A model generated the notes under the pieces. It saw only the letters and a program-made list of their open reading frames with translations, did not search any database and had not been told where the DNA came from. DNA of 64,000 bases, from contig NZ_NMUL01000023.1 in NCBI RefSeq assembly GCF_002234595.1, positions 1-64,000 of the forward strand, in the 5' to 3' direction. Made by a program: the position numbers and the translations under genes. This document shows positions 15,001-23,868 of this stretch, in pieces; the stretch's first letter is position 1, and each line of letters opens with the position of its first letter. This DNA is from Amycolatopsis vastitatis. GTDB lineage: Bacteria; Actinomycetota; Actinomycetes; Mycobacteriales; Pseudonocardiaceae.

Positions 15001-16180
15001 GCCGCTCGCCGGTGTCGATCACCAGGCTCAACGGGTAGTGCTGCGGGTCGTGCGAGTCGACGCGCGTGATCCGGATGTCCCCCATCACGTCGTTTTCGCC
15101 GCTGCTGGGGAAGTTCTCGAACATGATCGCGGTGTCGAACAGTTCGCCCGTGCCGGCCAGTCCGGGAATGTCGTTCTGCACGTCGGCGAGACTCACGTGC
15201 AGGTGGGGCAGCATCGTCGCCTGCTGGGTCTGCAGCGTGGTCAAGATGTCCACAACGGACAGTTTCGGGTCGAGATCGACCCGCACCGGCAGGGTGTTGA
15301 CGAACAGCCCGACCATCCGCTCCACTCCGGGCAGGGCAGCCGGACGGCCGGACGAGACCGCGCCGAACACGACGTCCCTGCGGCCGGTCAGCCTGCCTAG
15401 CAGGATCGCCCAGGCGCCTTGGACCACGGTGTTCACGGTCAGGCCGTGCTCGCGCGCCCAGCTCCTCAGCCTGGCGGTGGCGGTTTCGGGCAGCTCGCGG
15501 ACGACCAGCTCGGGGAGGACCGGGGTACGACCGGGCTCCACGGCGGTGAGCCGGGTCGGTTCCTCGACGCCGTCGAGCATGGCCCGCCACGCCTCCCGCG
15601 CGGCGGTCTCGTCCTGCTCGGCCAGCCAGGCGAGATAATCCCGGTAGGGCGTGACCGGCGGCAGGACGGTGGGGTCGGAGCCGTTCTCGTAGAGGGTGAA
15701 CAGCTCGCTCACCAGCACCGGCATGGACCACCCGTCGAGCACCAGGTGGTGGACCGTCCACACCAGCTGGAACCGTTGCCCGGCCAGGCGGACCAGCGTG
15801 AAGCGCAGCAGCGGTGGACGAGCGAGGTCGAAGCGCCGGACCCGGTCCGCGGCACGGATACGGGCCGTCTCGGCGTCGCTCTCGGACTCCGGCAGTCCCG
15901 TCAGGTCCACCTCCTCCCACGGCACCGTCACCGTCTTCGGAACGACCTGCAACGGCCGGCCGGACTTGGGGTAGCGGAAGCAGGCGCGCAGTGACGCGTG
16001 CCGCTCGAAGAGAGCGGCCGCCGCGGTCCGGAGCGCCTCGGCGTCCAGCGGGCCTTCGAGGTGGGCGACCACCTGGATGATGTAGACGTCCTCGGCGTCC
16101 CGATCGAACTCGGAGTGGAACAACAGCCCCTTCTGCAGGGGGGACAGCGGCAGAATGTCGTCGATCCGGCTACGTTTCAT
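9065..16180 (-). CDS. NRPS, C-A-PCP-C-A-PCP-TE (modules 3 and 4)
   Basis: Terminal NRPS of 2371 residues. C3 has HHLVLDGWS; A3 has FTSGSTGKPKG and NAYGPTECSDD; the first PCP has LGGHSL; C4 has HHIAGDGQS; A4 resembles A3; the second PCP has LGGNSL. The type I thioesterase has GWSYGG, NLDGY and a late GHEFMMHPG for Ser/Asp/His. My alignment to the GrsA pocket gives D-V-W-E-V-T-A-D-D for both A3 and A4. This resembles serine codes (DVW) but with Glu at position 278 and two further acidic residues, which suits an amine-bearing side chain; Dap is the natural guess because sbnA/sbnB-like genes lie upstream. A4 carries a 31-residue stretch between HAFI and PIG, against 7 and 11 in the sister domains; see the repeat at 10753. 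C3 follows an E domain, so it should accept a D-residue. The start is ATG 16180, eight bases after the previous stop, with GGAG. Confidence 0.96.
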   Translation of the reverse strand: MKRSRIDDILPLSPLQKGLLFHSEFDRDAEDVYIIQVVAHLEGPLDAEALRTAAAALFERHASLRACFRYPKSGRPLQVVPKTVTVPWEEVDLTGLPESESDAETARIRAADRVRRFDLARPPLLRFTLVRLAGQRFQLVWTVHHLVLDGWSMPVLVSELFTLYENGSDPTVLPPVTPYRDYLAWLAEQDETAAREAWRAMLDGVEEPTRLTAVEPGRTPVLPELVVRELPETATARLRSWAREHGLTVNTVVQGAWAILLGRLTGRRDVVFGAVSSGRPAALPGVERMVGLFVNTLPVRVDLDPKLSVVDILTTLQTQQATMLPHLHVSLADVQNDIPGLAGTGELFDTAIMFENFPSSGENDVMGDIRITRVDSHDPQHYPLSLVIDTGERLCVHYAYAPDLLTREQTEVIADRFARLLDTIVSGDRRLAALDVLSDRERRRLLVEWNDTDRPDRYEGVVDRVGRCAVKRPNAVAVTDATGSVSYAVLLRRASALARRVDGLVAILADPGIGFVTAVLGTLAAGGAYLPLDVDAPKARLAALLAGSGAGHLVTDAAHAALAAELADGVPVVVLDGAEDVPATPRGRLDDLAYVIFTSGSTGKPKGAMVHRRGMVNHLLAKIEDLGLSEGDTVVQNAPVTFDVSVWQMLAPLMVGGSVRVVSRDQAADPEVLFGLVAAEQVAVLEVVPSLLRTAVESWDSGADRPDLNALRWLVVTGEALPPDLCAGWLRHIPGIPLVNAYGPTECSDDVTHAFITDVPRRTPIGAAIRNTKLYVLGDELRPVPVGVPGELYVGGTGVGRGYLDDPRQTAATFVADPFDGGRMYRTGDRVVRRADGQLEFLERRDQQVKIRGHRIELGEIESALRTHPDVSDAAVVVWEEPPGEKRLVAYVTGADPSVRDHLAARLPAYLIPSAIVALDALPLTPNGKLDRRALPAPAWGERAAQAARTPVEDILCGIMADVLGLPEVGVHEDFFELGGHSLSATVVASRVRSALGRELSVRGLFEARTAARLAGRLTGAGEARPALGRRVRPDVLSLSFAQQRMWFLNRLDGSTGRYNMPTALRLSGELDRDALRGALADVCDRHESLRTVYPDTGGHPYQEILDTRAELVAETIEPDRLAEALDAELNRGFDLAREIPLRAKLFALSPDEHVLVLVMHHIAGDGQSMDVLLTDLAQACELRRDGKGGLPEPAVQYADYTLWQRELLGTADDPDSVLSRQLAFWTRELADLPEELALPTDRPRRGLTTFAGGMVPFEVSAELHRGLTTLARQAGATVFMVVQAALATLLTKLGAGTDIPIGTPIAGRTDEALEELIGFFVNTLVLRTDTAGDPTFASLVRRVRETSLAAYAHQDLPFEQVVDALNPSRSLTRAPLFQVMLTFQNTEDARFEVPGLDVREELFLSSTAKFDLTFLMSEQAAGGIRGLLEYSAELFDRETAERIVTRFLRVLDSVVTEPARPLSRIDVLDDIERRQVLQEWNDTARPGDYEGIVERTCRLAAANPDAVAVVDATGSISYATLVRRATALAGRLNGLVAVLAEPGIGFVTAVLGALAAGGAFVPLDVNAPVARIAALFADSGAEWLVVDEAHRELAEQLGAPRVLVLSDGEQTPAEPRGRADDLAYVIFTSGSTGKPKGAMVHRSGMVNHLLAKIEDLGLSEKDSVVQNAPVTFDVSVWQMLAPLMVGGTVRAVGREVAADPGALFGLVDTEGLTVLEVVPSLLRVALNRWDVGAPVPSLASLRWLVVTGEALPPDLCSRWHRHFPGIPIVNAYGPTECSDDVTHAFIGKDDASFRGFRVAKPPARGEAPDVTAGDVRVPIGRAVRNTRLYVLGDDLRPVPVGVPGELYVAGSGVGRGYLNDPGRTAVTFVADPFAGGRMYRTGDRVTYRRDGQLEFVERRDTQVKIRGHRIELGEIESLLRAHPDVSDAVVVVREDTQGDKRLVAYLVGDDTAVRQHLADRLPVYLVPSAFIRLDALPLTANGKVDRKALPAPGVTRSAGREPRTMAEQILCDAVADELGLERVGADDSFFELGGNSLQSVALTERAAAAGLRLTVMDVFAHRTIEDLARIAESRETATDGQVARLDVRAWVSEAAEREVDPLAPVLPIRTTGDQPPLFCIHSGLGLGLSYFGFAGHIGSDRPIYALQAPNISTTLPLPGTMEAVAANYVAEIRKVQPEGPYHLLGWSYGGVAAHEIAVQLQEAGEEVAFLANLDGYPFVAGRDQDILDDQELIIHFLGHAGFDRAEFAGRRLTPADVVSVLRRGNSPLAVFDAQSMANVLAVMHNHAVHLQAFRPRYFAGRMLLFVAVPGLTDGEAEPWARQWRPHVDAVDARTLVCGHEFMMHPGPQSLIGAVVAEELRRVTEARGVST
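10753..10805. repeat. Palindromic repeat inserted in frame in NRPS domain A4
   Basis: CGGGGGCTTCGCC occurs at 10753-10765 and again at 10772-10784, followed by CGGAACCCCCG, so the stretch can fold into GC-rich hairpins. It lies exactly where A4 has 20-24 more residues than the otherwise near-identical A1 and A3 (the loop between NAYGPTE and PIG). It looks like a REP-type intergenic repeat that entered the coding sequence without breaking the frame. Confidence 0.65.
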
Positions 16181-16188
16181 CCCACTCC

Positions 16189-19100
16189 TCACTCGAACTC
16201 GAGGCTGTCGATGTCGTCCTGCGTCACCGAGACCAGCGCGACGTCGACCGGGGTCAACCCGCCCGCGTCCGGTCGCCCGGCGTGTTCGACCAAAGCCCGC
16301 AACGCCCGGAACCAGGTGTCGGCGATGTCGTGGACGTCCGCGTCGGACATCAGCTCGCCCGGCCACCCCCAGTCGGCGACCAGGTGCGGTCCGTCCGGCC
16401 GGTCTTCGGTCACCACACCGAGCTCCAGGGCGTAGAGCATCGGCACCCCGGGGTCCATGTGCGCGCGGACGACCTCGCGGCCACCCTCCAGCGACCAGTC
16501 CGTCGCGGACCCGGCGGCGAACCGGCCGAAGTAGTTGAACCCCACCTGTGGAATGTCCTTTCCGGACAGGAACGGCCGGGTTTCCGGGTTGAGGTGGCGG
16601 AGCATCCCGTAGCCGATCCCGTGGTCCGGCAGGGCCTGGAGCTGCTCCTTGATCCGGGTGAGGGCGGTGCCGACAGCCTCGCCGCCCGCCCACACCCGGG
16701 TCCAGTCCGGAGTGCCGAGATCGAGGTGGACCGGGAACGCGCTGGTGAACCAGCCCACGGTCCGGGAGAGCTCGACGCCATCCGCGATGTGCTCCCGGCC
16801 GTGGCCCTCCAGTTCGATCAGGACGCGGGCCTCGCCCGAACCGTGCCTGCGCCGCCGCCAGTCGCCGACCGCCAGCACCAGACCGGCGAGCAGGGCGTGG
16901 TTGATCTCCGTGCGGAACACCGAGGGGACCGTGGTGAGCAACGCCGAGGTGGTCTCGGGTGGCAGGGTCAAGGTCAGCCGGTGCGCGGTGGCGTAGGTGT
17001 CCCGGCCGTGGTCGATCGGGCGAGGAGCGACCGGCAGGTGCGGCTTGGCGAACTGACCGGTCCACACCGGCAGTTCGGCGGTGCGGGTCATCGCCTGTTC
17101 GGTGAGGATCCGCGACCAGCGGCGCAGCGACGTGCCGACCGGGTCCAGCGTGACCGGGATACCGGCGTCGACGGCGTGCCACGCGCTGATCAGGTCCGGC
17201 ACCAGGATCCGCCAGGACACCCCGTCGACGGCGAGGTGGTGCACCATCACCAGGAGGCGGCTCGGCCGCTCCGCGCCGGCATCCAGCACGACGACTTGCG
17301 CCATGACGCCCCGCTCCGGGTCCAGGCGGGACCGGGCGGCCACGACCTCGTCCGCCAGCACGGCGTCCGGGTCGGCGCCCACCGCCACCCGCCGGATCAG
17401 GTCGCCCGCCCGGACGGCACCGCGTGGCAGGGCCTCCAGCCGCCAGCTCGCGTCCAGCCGCATCCGCAGCGCCGCGTGCTGGTCGAGCAGCGCCTGGACC
17501 GCGGTGGCCAGCGCGGCCTCGTCGAGCCCGGACGGAACGCGCAGCACGACGTACTGGTTGAGGCCGCGTATCAGGTCGTCGTGCACCTCGATGGCGTCCC
17601 GCAACCCGGCGATGATCGGCGTCAGCTCGATCTCGCCGGTTCCGTCGTCGCCGCCGGCCGCCCCGGTGGCCGCGACCGCGACCGCCGCCAGCGCGGCCGG
17701 GGTCTTGTGGTCGAAGACGTGCCGGGGTTCGAGGATCAGGCCTTCCTTGCGCAACCGGGCGACCACCTGCATGGAGGCGATGCTGTCGCCGCCGAGGGCG
17801 AAGAAGTTGTCGTCCACGCCGACCGACGGCAGCTCGAGCACCTCGGCCATCGCCGCGCAGAGGGCCTCCTCGACGGGGTTGCCGGCCGCCCGGCCCGTGG
17901 CCGCGCCGGCGAAGTCCGGGTCGGGCAGGGCGTCCCGGTCGAGCTTTCCGTTGACCGTCAACGGGAGTTCGTCCAGCACCACGATCGCGGCGGGGACCAT
18001 GTAGTCGGGCAGCAGGGTGGCCAGCCGTTCCCGCAGCCGTGCCGGGTCCGCACCGGCGCCGACGACGTAGGCCAGCATCCGCCGGTCACCCCGCCGGCCC
18101 GCGCGCACCAGGGCGACGGCTTGGTCGACCCCGGGCAGCGTCCGCAACGCCGTCTCGATCTCGCCGGGTTCGATGCGATGTCCGCGGACCTTGACCTGGA
18201 AGTCGGTCCGCCCGACGTAGTCCAGCGTGCCGTCGGGCAACCAGCGCACCACGTCCCCGGTGCGGTACATGCGTTTCCCCGGCAGCCACGGGTCGGCCAC
18301 GAACCGGTCCGCGGTCAGCGCCGGCCGGTTCAGGTAGCCCCTGGCCAGGCCGTTTCCGCCGACGTAGAGCTCGCCGGGCACGCCGGCCGGGACGGGGTTG
18401 AGGAACGGGTCGAGCACGTAGACTCGATGGCCGGCCACGACCCGGCCGATCGGCGGGCGCCCGCCCGCGACCAGTGAATCGCTGACGGTCACGCACACCG
18501 TGGCTTCGGTCGGGCCGTAGGCGTTGACCATCGTCCGGCCGGCCGACCACCGCTCGACCACCTCCGGCGGGCAGGCCTCGCCGGCCACCGCGAGCATCAG
18601 GTCGTCCGGCAGGGTGGCCTCGGCGGGCACCGAGCCGAGCACTGCCGGTGGCAGCACAGTCAGGTTGACCCGCTTGTCGTTGATCAGGTCCGCGAGCGGG
18701 GCACCCGCCCGCATGTCCTTCGGCGCGATCACCATCGCCGCGCCGCTGAGCAAGGAGACGCACAGCTCCCACACGGCCGCGTCGAAGCTCATCGAGGCGA
18801 ACTGCAGCGACCGCGTGTCCGCACCGATGCCGAACCGGGTCGCGTGGTCGGCGGCCAGCCCGGCGGCGGTGATGTGGTGCACCACCACGCCCTTCGGCCG
18901 GCCGGTGGACCCCGAGGTGTGGATGACGTAGGCGGCGTCCCACGGTGACAACGGCCGAACGCGGTCGGCGTCGGTGGGATCGGTGTCCGGTTGCCCGGCC
19001 AGCTCCGCCTCGATCGCGTCCAGGTGCAGCGTCGCGACGTCCCCCGGCAGCGCGGGGCTGCCCGACGTGGTGAGCACCAGGACCGGCCGGGTGTCGGCCA

Positions 19101-22100
19101 GCAGGTAGGCGATCCGGTCGGCCGGGTGATCGGGATCGATCGGGGCGTAGGCCGCGCCGGTCTTGAGCACGGCGAGCAGGCTCACGATCATGTCCGGTGA
19201 GCGGGGCACCGCCAGCGAGACGACCTGCTCCGGACCGACACCCCTGGCGATCATTAGGTGCGCGAGCCGGTTCACGCGGCGGTTGAGCTCCCGGAAGCCG
19301 ATCTCGGTGTCCTCGAACACCAGCCCGGTGCGATCGCCGGCCCGGCGCACCTGCGCTTCGAACACCTCCGGCAACGTCACCGCGGGCAACGGCGAACCGG
19401 TACCGGCCCACTCGCCGAGGATCCGCGCGCGCTCGCCGTCGTCCAGGACGTCGACGCGCCCGACCGGGGTGGCGGCGTCGGTGGTCATGGTCGTGAGAAC
19501 CCGCACCAGCCGGTCGGCTATCCGCTGCGCGTCGGCCCGCTCGAACAGGTCCGGCCGGTACTGCACGTCCATGACGATCTGCTTGCCGGGGACGAAGATC
19601 ACGCCGAGCGGATACGTGGACGCGTTGCAGATGCGGTGGTCGACGACCTGGACCCCGTCGGCGAGCACGCCGGAGCCGTCCACCGCCCGCGGGTAGCTGG
19701 TGTAGGTCACCGCGGTGTCGAACAGCTCGCCGATGCCGGCCATCCGCTGCACCTCCGCCAGACCGAGGTACTCGTGCGCGGCGAGGCCGAACTGCTGGTC
19801 CTGGACCGCCCTGAGCAGGTCCTCGACCGACCGGTGGGGCGCGAGGTCGACCCGAACCGGCAGCGTGTTGATGAACAGGCCCACCATGTCCTCGACGCCG
19901 GGCAGTTCGGCGGGCCGTCCCGACGTGACGCCGCCGAACACCACGTCCCGGCGGCCGGTCAGCCGGCCGAGCAGGATCGCCCAGGCGCACTGGACCAGGG
20001 TGTTCAGGGTCAGGTGCCGGCCGCGTGCCCAGTCGGCCAGCTCGCCCGACAGCCGCTCGGGCAGCGTGATCACCAGTGACTCCGGCATCACCGGCAGCCG
20101 GCCGGCGTCCGCGCGGACGAGCAGCGTCGGTTCGGTCAGGCCGGTCAGCACGCCTTGCCAGGCAGCCCGGGCGGCCTCGTCGTCCTGCGCCGCGACCCAG
20201 CCCAGGTAGTCGCGGTACGGCGTCACGCCGGGCAGCTCGGCGAGGTCGGCGCCGTTGTCGTACAGCGCGAACAGCTCCCGCACCAGGATGGGCATCGACC
20301 AGCCGTCCACCACCAGGTGATGCAGTGTCCACAGCAGACGGAACTGGTCCTCGCCCAGCCGGACCAGCGTGAACCGGACCAGTGGCGGCGTGGTCACGTC
20401 GAACCGGCGGACCCGGTCCGCGGCCACCAGCCGGTCCAGCTCGGCAGCGCGCTCGTCGTCCGGCAGCGCGGACAGGTCCACCTCCTCCCAGGGCAGGTCG
20501 ACGGCGCCGGGCACGACCTGGATCGGCTCACCCGAGGACTCGAACCGGAACCCGGCGCGCAGGCTGCCGTGCCGGGCGAGCACGGCGGCGCCGGCCGCGC
20601 GCAGGGCGGCGACGTTCAGCGGGCCGGCCAGGTCGGCGGCCAGCTGGACGGTGTAGACGTCCAGTCCCTGCTGGTCGAACTCGGAGTGGAAGAGGAAACC
20701 CTTCTGCGAACCGGAAAGCGGGAGGATCTCGGTGCCGGCGTCCATCCGGGACACCGAGACCGTCGCCGCCGGCTGCGGGCCGCCGACCGGATGCGCGACG
20801 AGCGCGATGGCGGCCGCCGTCTTGTGCTCGAGGACGTCACGGGGGGTGATGACCAGGCCGGCCTTGCGCATCCGGCTGACCACCTGGATCGAGGTGATGC
20901 TGTCGCCGCCGAGGGCGAAGAAGTTGTCGTCGATGCTGACCCTGTTCAGGCCCAGCACCTCGGCCAGCACCTCGCACACGACCAGCTCTTCCGGTGTCCG
21001 CGGTGCCCGCCCGGCGTCCAGCACGCCGAGGTCCGGCTCCGGCAGCGCCGACCGGTCGAGCTTTCCGTTGGTGGTCAGGGGAAACGCGTCCACCGCCACG
21101 ATCACCGACGGGACCATGTAGTCCGGCAGCCGACGCTGCACGGCGCCGCGCAGTTCCGCGGTGTCCGCGTCCGGCGCGGCGACGACGTAGCCGATCAGGC
21201 GGACGTTGCCGTCCGGATCGGCGATCACCCTCGTGACGGCGTCGGTGACCGCCGGCAACGACCTGAGTGTCATTTCGACCTCACCGAGCTCGACCCGGTG
21301 CCCGCGGATCTTCACCTGGTCGTCGCGGCGCTCGACGAACTCCAGCCGGCCGTCCTGGCGGAAGACCACCCGGTCACCGGTCCGGTACAGGCGGGCGCCG
21401 GCCTCGTCCGAGAACGGATCGGCCACGAACGCCGCCGCCGTGCCCCGCGGGTCGTGCAGGTAGCCGCGGCCGACGCCGATACCGCCGACGTACAGCTCGC
21501 CGACGACACCGATCGGCACCGGCCGCAGCTCGCCGCCGAGCACGTGGAGCCGGATGCCGCGGACCGCCCGGCCGATCGGGGTGCGGCTCGTCACGAGGTC
21601 CGGCTCGCCGGTGATGAACGCGTGCGTGACGTCGTCGGAGCATTCGGTCGGGCCGTAGGCATTGACGATCGGGACCGTGCTGCGAGCCAGCCACCGGGCG
21701 CACAGGTCGGGCGGCAGCGCCTCGCCGGTGACGACGAGCCACCGCAGCCCGGCCAGGTCCGGCGCGGGCCCGCCCGCCTCCCACAGGTCCAGCATGGCCC
21801 GCAGCAGCGACGGGACCACCTCGATCACCGTGACGTCGTCCGTGCGCGCCAGGCCGAGCATGGCGGTCGGGTCGGCGGCCACGTCCCGCCCCACGGCTCG
21901 CACGGTGCCCCCGACGATCAGCGGCGCCAGCATCTGCCACACGGACACGTCGAAGGTCACCGGAGCGTTCTGCACCACCGTGTCGTGCCGGGACAGACCG
22001 AGGTCCGCCACCTTGGCCAGCAGGTGGTTGACCATGCCGCGCCGGTGGACCATGGCGCCCTTGGGCCGGCCGGTGGAGCCGGAGGTGAAGATCACGTAGG

Positions 22101-23868
22101 CCAGGTCGTCCTCGAAGCCGCGGGGCGCCATGAGGTCGGCGTCCTCCGCTCCGTCGAGCACCACGACCGGGATGTCCTCGAACGTTCGGGCCACCTCGCG
22201 GTGTGCCTCGTCGACCACCAGCCACCGGGCCCCGCTCTCGGCCAGCAGATCCCCGATGCGAGCCACCGGCGCGGCACCGTCCAGCGGCACATAGGCACCC
22301 CCCGCCCCGAGGACGCCCAGCACCGCCGTGACGAAGCCGGCTCCGGGGTCGGCGAGAACGGCGACGAGGCCGTCCACCCTGCGGGCCACGGCGTTGGCCC
22401 TGGCGACCAGCTGGGCATAGGTGACCGAGCCGGCGTCGTCCACGACCGCGACCGCGTCCGGCATGTCACGAGCGTGGCCGCGGACGCGTTCGAGCACGCC
22501 CTCGAACCCGCCGGAAGGGGCGGTGTCGTTCCAGGCGGCCAGTTGCCGCCGTTCGTCGTCGGAGGCGACATCGAGGCCGGCGAACAGCGCGTCGTCGTCG
22601 GCGCGCGCGAAGCGCTCGAGGAATTCCACGAACCTGTCGAGGTGCGTCGCGAGTTCGACGTCCCGGTACAGATCCGGGTTGCCGTTGAGGTTGAGCTCGA
22701 GGCCACCGTCGGCGGTGTCCACCACGGTGACCGCGAGGTCGTTGGTGATCCCCGTGGACAGGTTGTGCACCGTTGCCCGGCACGGGCCGAGCGCCACCAC
22801 CGGATCCTGCGGGAGCACGTTCACGAACGGGCCGCCGAACGGCCGGCGCTCGTCGCTGCGCACGCCGATGTCCCGCCGGATCTGGTTGACGTGGTAGCGC
22901 TGGTGCTTGAGCGCCTGGGCCAGCTCGGTGGAGGCCATTCCGAGCAGTTCGGCCCTGGTCATGTCCGGCCGCAGCCGGAATCGCAGCGGCAGGTAGTTGA
23001 CCACCATGCCGGGCGTGGTGCGGGACCGGCCCGCACGCGCCGCGACCGGCGCGGTCAGCAGGATGTCGTCGGCACCGGAGAAGCGCTGTGTGTACGCGGC
23101 CATCGCGGCGATCATGAGCGTGGGCAGGGTCACCTTCGCGTCCTGCACCGCCTGCCGGATCGACGTCGTGGCCGACTCGGCCAGCACGGCGGTGCGGCGG
23201 AGGGAATCCCTGGCCGGCGCCGGTTCCTTGCCGGACAAGCTGATCATGTCGGGCAGGTCGGCGAAGTGGCGGCCCCAGTAGCGGCGATCCCGTTCCGCGT
23301 GCGCCGAGTCCGCATAGGACGACTCGGCTTCCAGCAACGGCCGGAACGGCGGAAAGGGCACGCCGGTGTCGACCCCGGTCACCAGGCCCTCGTAGATCTC
23401 GCTCAGCCGGCGATAGCAGATCGCGGCGCTGTAGCCGTCGGCGATGATGTGGTGCGTCGAGATGTACCAGAAGTGCCGCTGCTCGCCCAGTTTGATCAAC
23501 GCGCACAGGAACAGCGGGAAGTCGGTCAGCGCCAGCGGCGTCTGGACATCGCCGTGCATGTAGGTCAGTGCGGCCGCCTCCGGGTCGGGCTCCGCGCTGA
23601 CGTCGACCACCGGCACGTCCGGGACGACGTCCGGTTCGATCACCTGCCGTGGCTCGCCGTCCACTTCGACGAACCTGGCCCGGTAGCACTCGGCCTCGGC
23701 GACCAAGGTGGCGAACGCCGCGGTGAACGACCCGATGTCCAGCGGGCCCCGGATGTCGAGGTAGTCGGCCATCTTGTAGGCGAGGCCGCCACCGGAAAGC
23801 TTCTCGTCGAACCAGACATCGGTCTGCGCGATGGACAGCGGCAGGCCGGCCAGGTGTGTTGCCGTCAT
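16189..23868 (-). CDS. NRPS, C-A-PCP-C-A-PCP-E (modules 1 and 2)
   Basis: First NRPS, 2559 residues. It opens with a complete C domain (HHIIADGYS), so it must receive an acyl or aminoacyl chain from another carrier protein. A1 reads D-V-W-E-V-T-A-D-D in my pocket alignment, identical to A3 and A4, so Dap is predicted. The first PCP has LGGDSI. C2 has HHLVVDGWS. A2 belongs to a different A-domain lineage (FDAAVWEL, LPPA, NAYGPTEATVC), with pocket D-A-W-V-A-A-A-V-C, closest to phenylalanine-type codes; the exact substrate is uncertain. The second PCP (LGGDSI) is followed by an epimerisation domain (HHLAVDGVSWRIL, EGHGRE, VGWFTSAFPV, FNYFGRF), so residue 2 should be D. The ATG at 23868 overlaps the sbnA-like stop codon as ATGA and has GAGG upstream; the open frame upstream of it is not NRPS-like. 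Confidence 0.96.
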   Translation of the reverse strand: MTATHLAGLPLSIAQTDVWFDEKLSGGGLAYKMADYLDIRGPLDIGSFTAAFATLVAEAECYRARFVEVDGEPRQVIEPDVVPDVPVVDVSAEPDPEAAALTYMHGDVQTPLALTDFPLFLCALIKLGEQRHFWYISTHHIIADGYSAAICYRRLSEIYEGLVTGVDTGVPFPPFRPLLEAESSYADSAHAERDRRYWGRHFADLPDMISLSGKEPAPARDSLRRTAVLAESATTSIRQAVQDAKVTLPTLMIAAMAAYTQRFSGADDILLTAPVAARAGRSRTTPGMVVNYLPLRFRLRPDMTRAELLGMASTELAQALKHQRYHVNQIRRDIGVRSDERRPFGGPFVNVLPQDPVVALGPCRATVHNLSTGITNDLAVTVVDTADGGLELNLNGNPDLYRDVELATHLDRFVEFLERFARADDDALFAGLDVASDDERRQLAAWNDTAPSGGFEGVLERVRGHARDMPDAVAVVDDAGSVTYAQLVARANAVARRVDGLVAVLADPGAGFVTAVLGVLGAGGAYVPLDGAAPVARIGDLLAESGARWLVVDEAHREVARTFEDIPVVVLDGAEDADLMAPRGFEDDLAYVIFTSGSTGRPKGAMVHRRGMVNHLLAKVADLGLSRHDTVVQNAPVTFDVSVWQMLAPLIVGGTVRAVGRDVAADPTAMLGLARTDDVTVIEVVPSLLRAMLDLWEAGGPAPDLAGLRWLVVTGEALPPDLCARWLARSTVPIVNAYGPTECSDDVTHAFITGEPDLVTSRTPIGRAVRGIRLHVLGGELRPVPIGVVGELYVGGIGVGRGYLHDPRGTAAAFVADPFSDEAGARLYRTGDRVVFRQDGRLEFVERRDDQVKIRGHRVELGEVEMTLRSLPAVTDAVTRVIADPDGNVRLIGYVVAAPDADTAELRGAVQRRLPDYMVPSVIVAVDAFPLTTNGKLDRSALPEPDLGVLDAGRAPRTPEELVVCEVLAEVLGLNRVSIDDNFFALGGDSITSIQVVSRMRKAGLVITPRDVLEHKTAAAIALVAHPVGGPQPAATVSVSRMDAGTEILPLSGSQKGFLFHSEFDQQGLDVYTVQLAADLAGPLNVAALRAAGAAVLARHGSLRAGFRFESSGEPIQVVPGAVDLPWEEVDLSALPDDERAAELDRLVAADRVRRFDVTTPPLVRFTLVRLGEDQFRLLWTLHHLVVDGWSMPILVRELFALYDNGADLAELPGVTPYRDYLGWVAAQDDEAARAAWQGVLTGLTEPTLLVRADAGRLPVMPESLVITLPERLSGELADWARGRHLTLNTLVQCAWAILLGRLTGRRDVVFGGVTSGRPAELPGVEDMVGLFINTLPVRVDLAPHRSVEDLLRAVQDQQFGLAAHEYLGLAEVQRMAGIGELFDTAVTYTSYPRAVDGSGVLADGVQVVDHRICNASTYPLGVIFVPGKQIVMDVQYRPDLFERADAQRIADRLVRVLTTMTTDAATPVGRVDVLDDGERARILGEWAGTGSPLPAVTLPEVFEAQVRRAGDRTGLVFEDTEIGFRELNRRVNRLAHLMIARGVGPEQVVSLAVPRSPDMIVSLLAVLKTGAAYAPIDPDHPADRIAYLLADTRPVLVLTTSGSPALPGDVATLHLDAIEAELAGQPDTDPTDADRVRPLSPWDAAYVIHTSGSTGRPKGVVVHHITAAGLAADHATRFGIGADTRSLQFASMSFDAAVWELCVSLLSGAAMVIAPKDMRAGAPLADLINDKRVNLTVLPPAVLGSVPAEATLPDDLMLAVAGEACPPEVVERWSAGRTMVNAYGPTEATVCVTVSDSLVAGGRPPIGRVVAGHRVYVLDPFLNPVPAGVPGELYVGGNGLARGYLNRPALTADRFVADPWLPGKRMYRTGDVVRWLPDGTLDYVGRTDFQVKVRGHRIEPGEIETALRTLPGVDQAVALVRAGRRGDRRMLAYVVGAGADPARLRERLATLLPDYMVPAAIVVLDELPLTVNGKLDRDALPDPDFAGAATGRAAGNPVEEALCAAMAEVLELPSVGVDDNFFALGGDSIASMQVVARLRKEGLILEPRHVFDHKTPAALAAVAVAATGAAGGDDGTGEIELTPIIAGLRDAIEVHDDLIRGLNQYVVLRVPSGLDEAALATAVQALLDQHAALRMRLDASWRLEALPRGAVRAGDLIRRVAVGADPDAVLADEVVAARSRLDPERGVMAQVVVLDAGAERPSRLLVMVHHLAVDGVSWRILVPDLISAWHAVDAGIPVTLDPVGTSLRRWSRILTEQAMTRTAELPVWTGQFAKPHLPVAPRPIDHGRDTYATAHRLTLTLPPETTSALLTTVPSVFRTEINHALLAGLVLAVGDWRRRRHGSGEARVLIELEGHGREHIADGVELSRTVGWFTSAFPVHLDLGTPDWTRVWAGGEAVGTALTRIKEQLQALPDHGIGYGMLRHLNPETRPFLSGKDIPQVGFNYFGRFAAGSATDWSLEGGREVVRAHMDPGVPMLYALELGVVTEDRPDGPHLVADWGWPGELMSDADVHDIADTWFRALRALVEHAGRPDAGGLTPVDVALVSVTQDDIDSLEFE

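Noticed and set aside
16181..17182. Upstream extension of the second NRPS frame by about 330 codons
   Set aside because: The extension lies out of frame inside the E domain of the first NRPS and is Arg/Pro-rich. ATG 16180 with GGAG and a normal C-domain start is far better.
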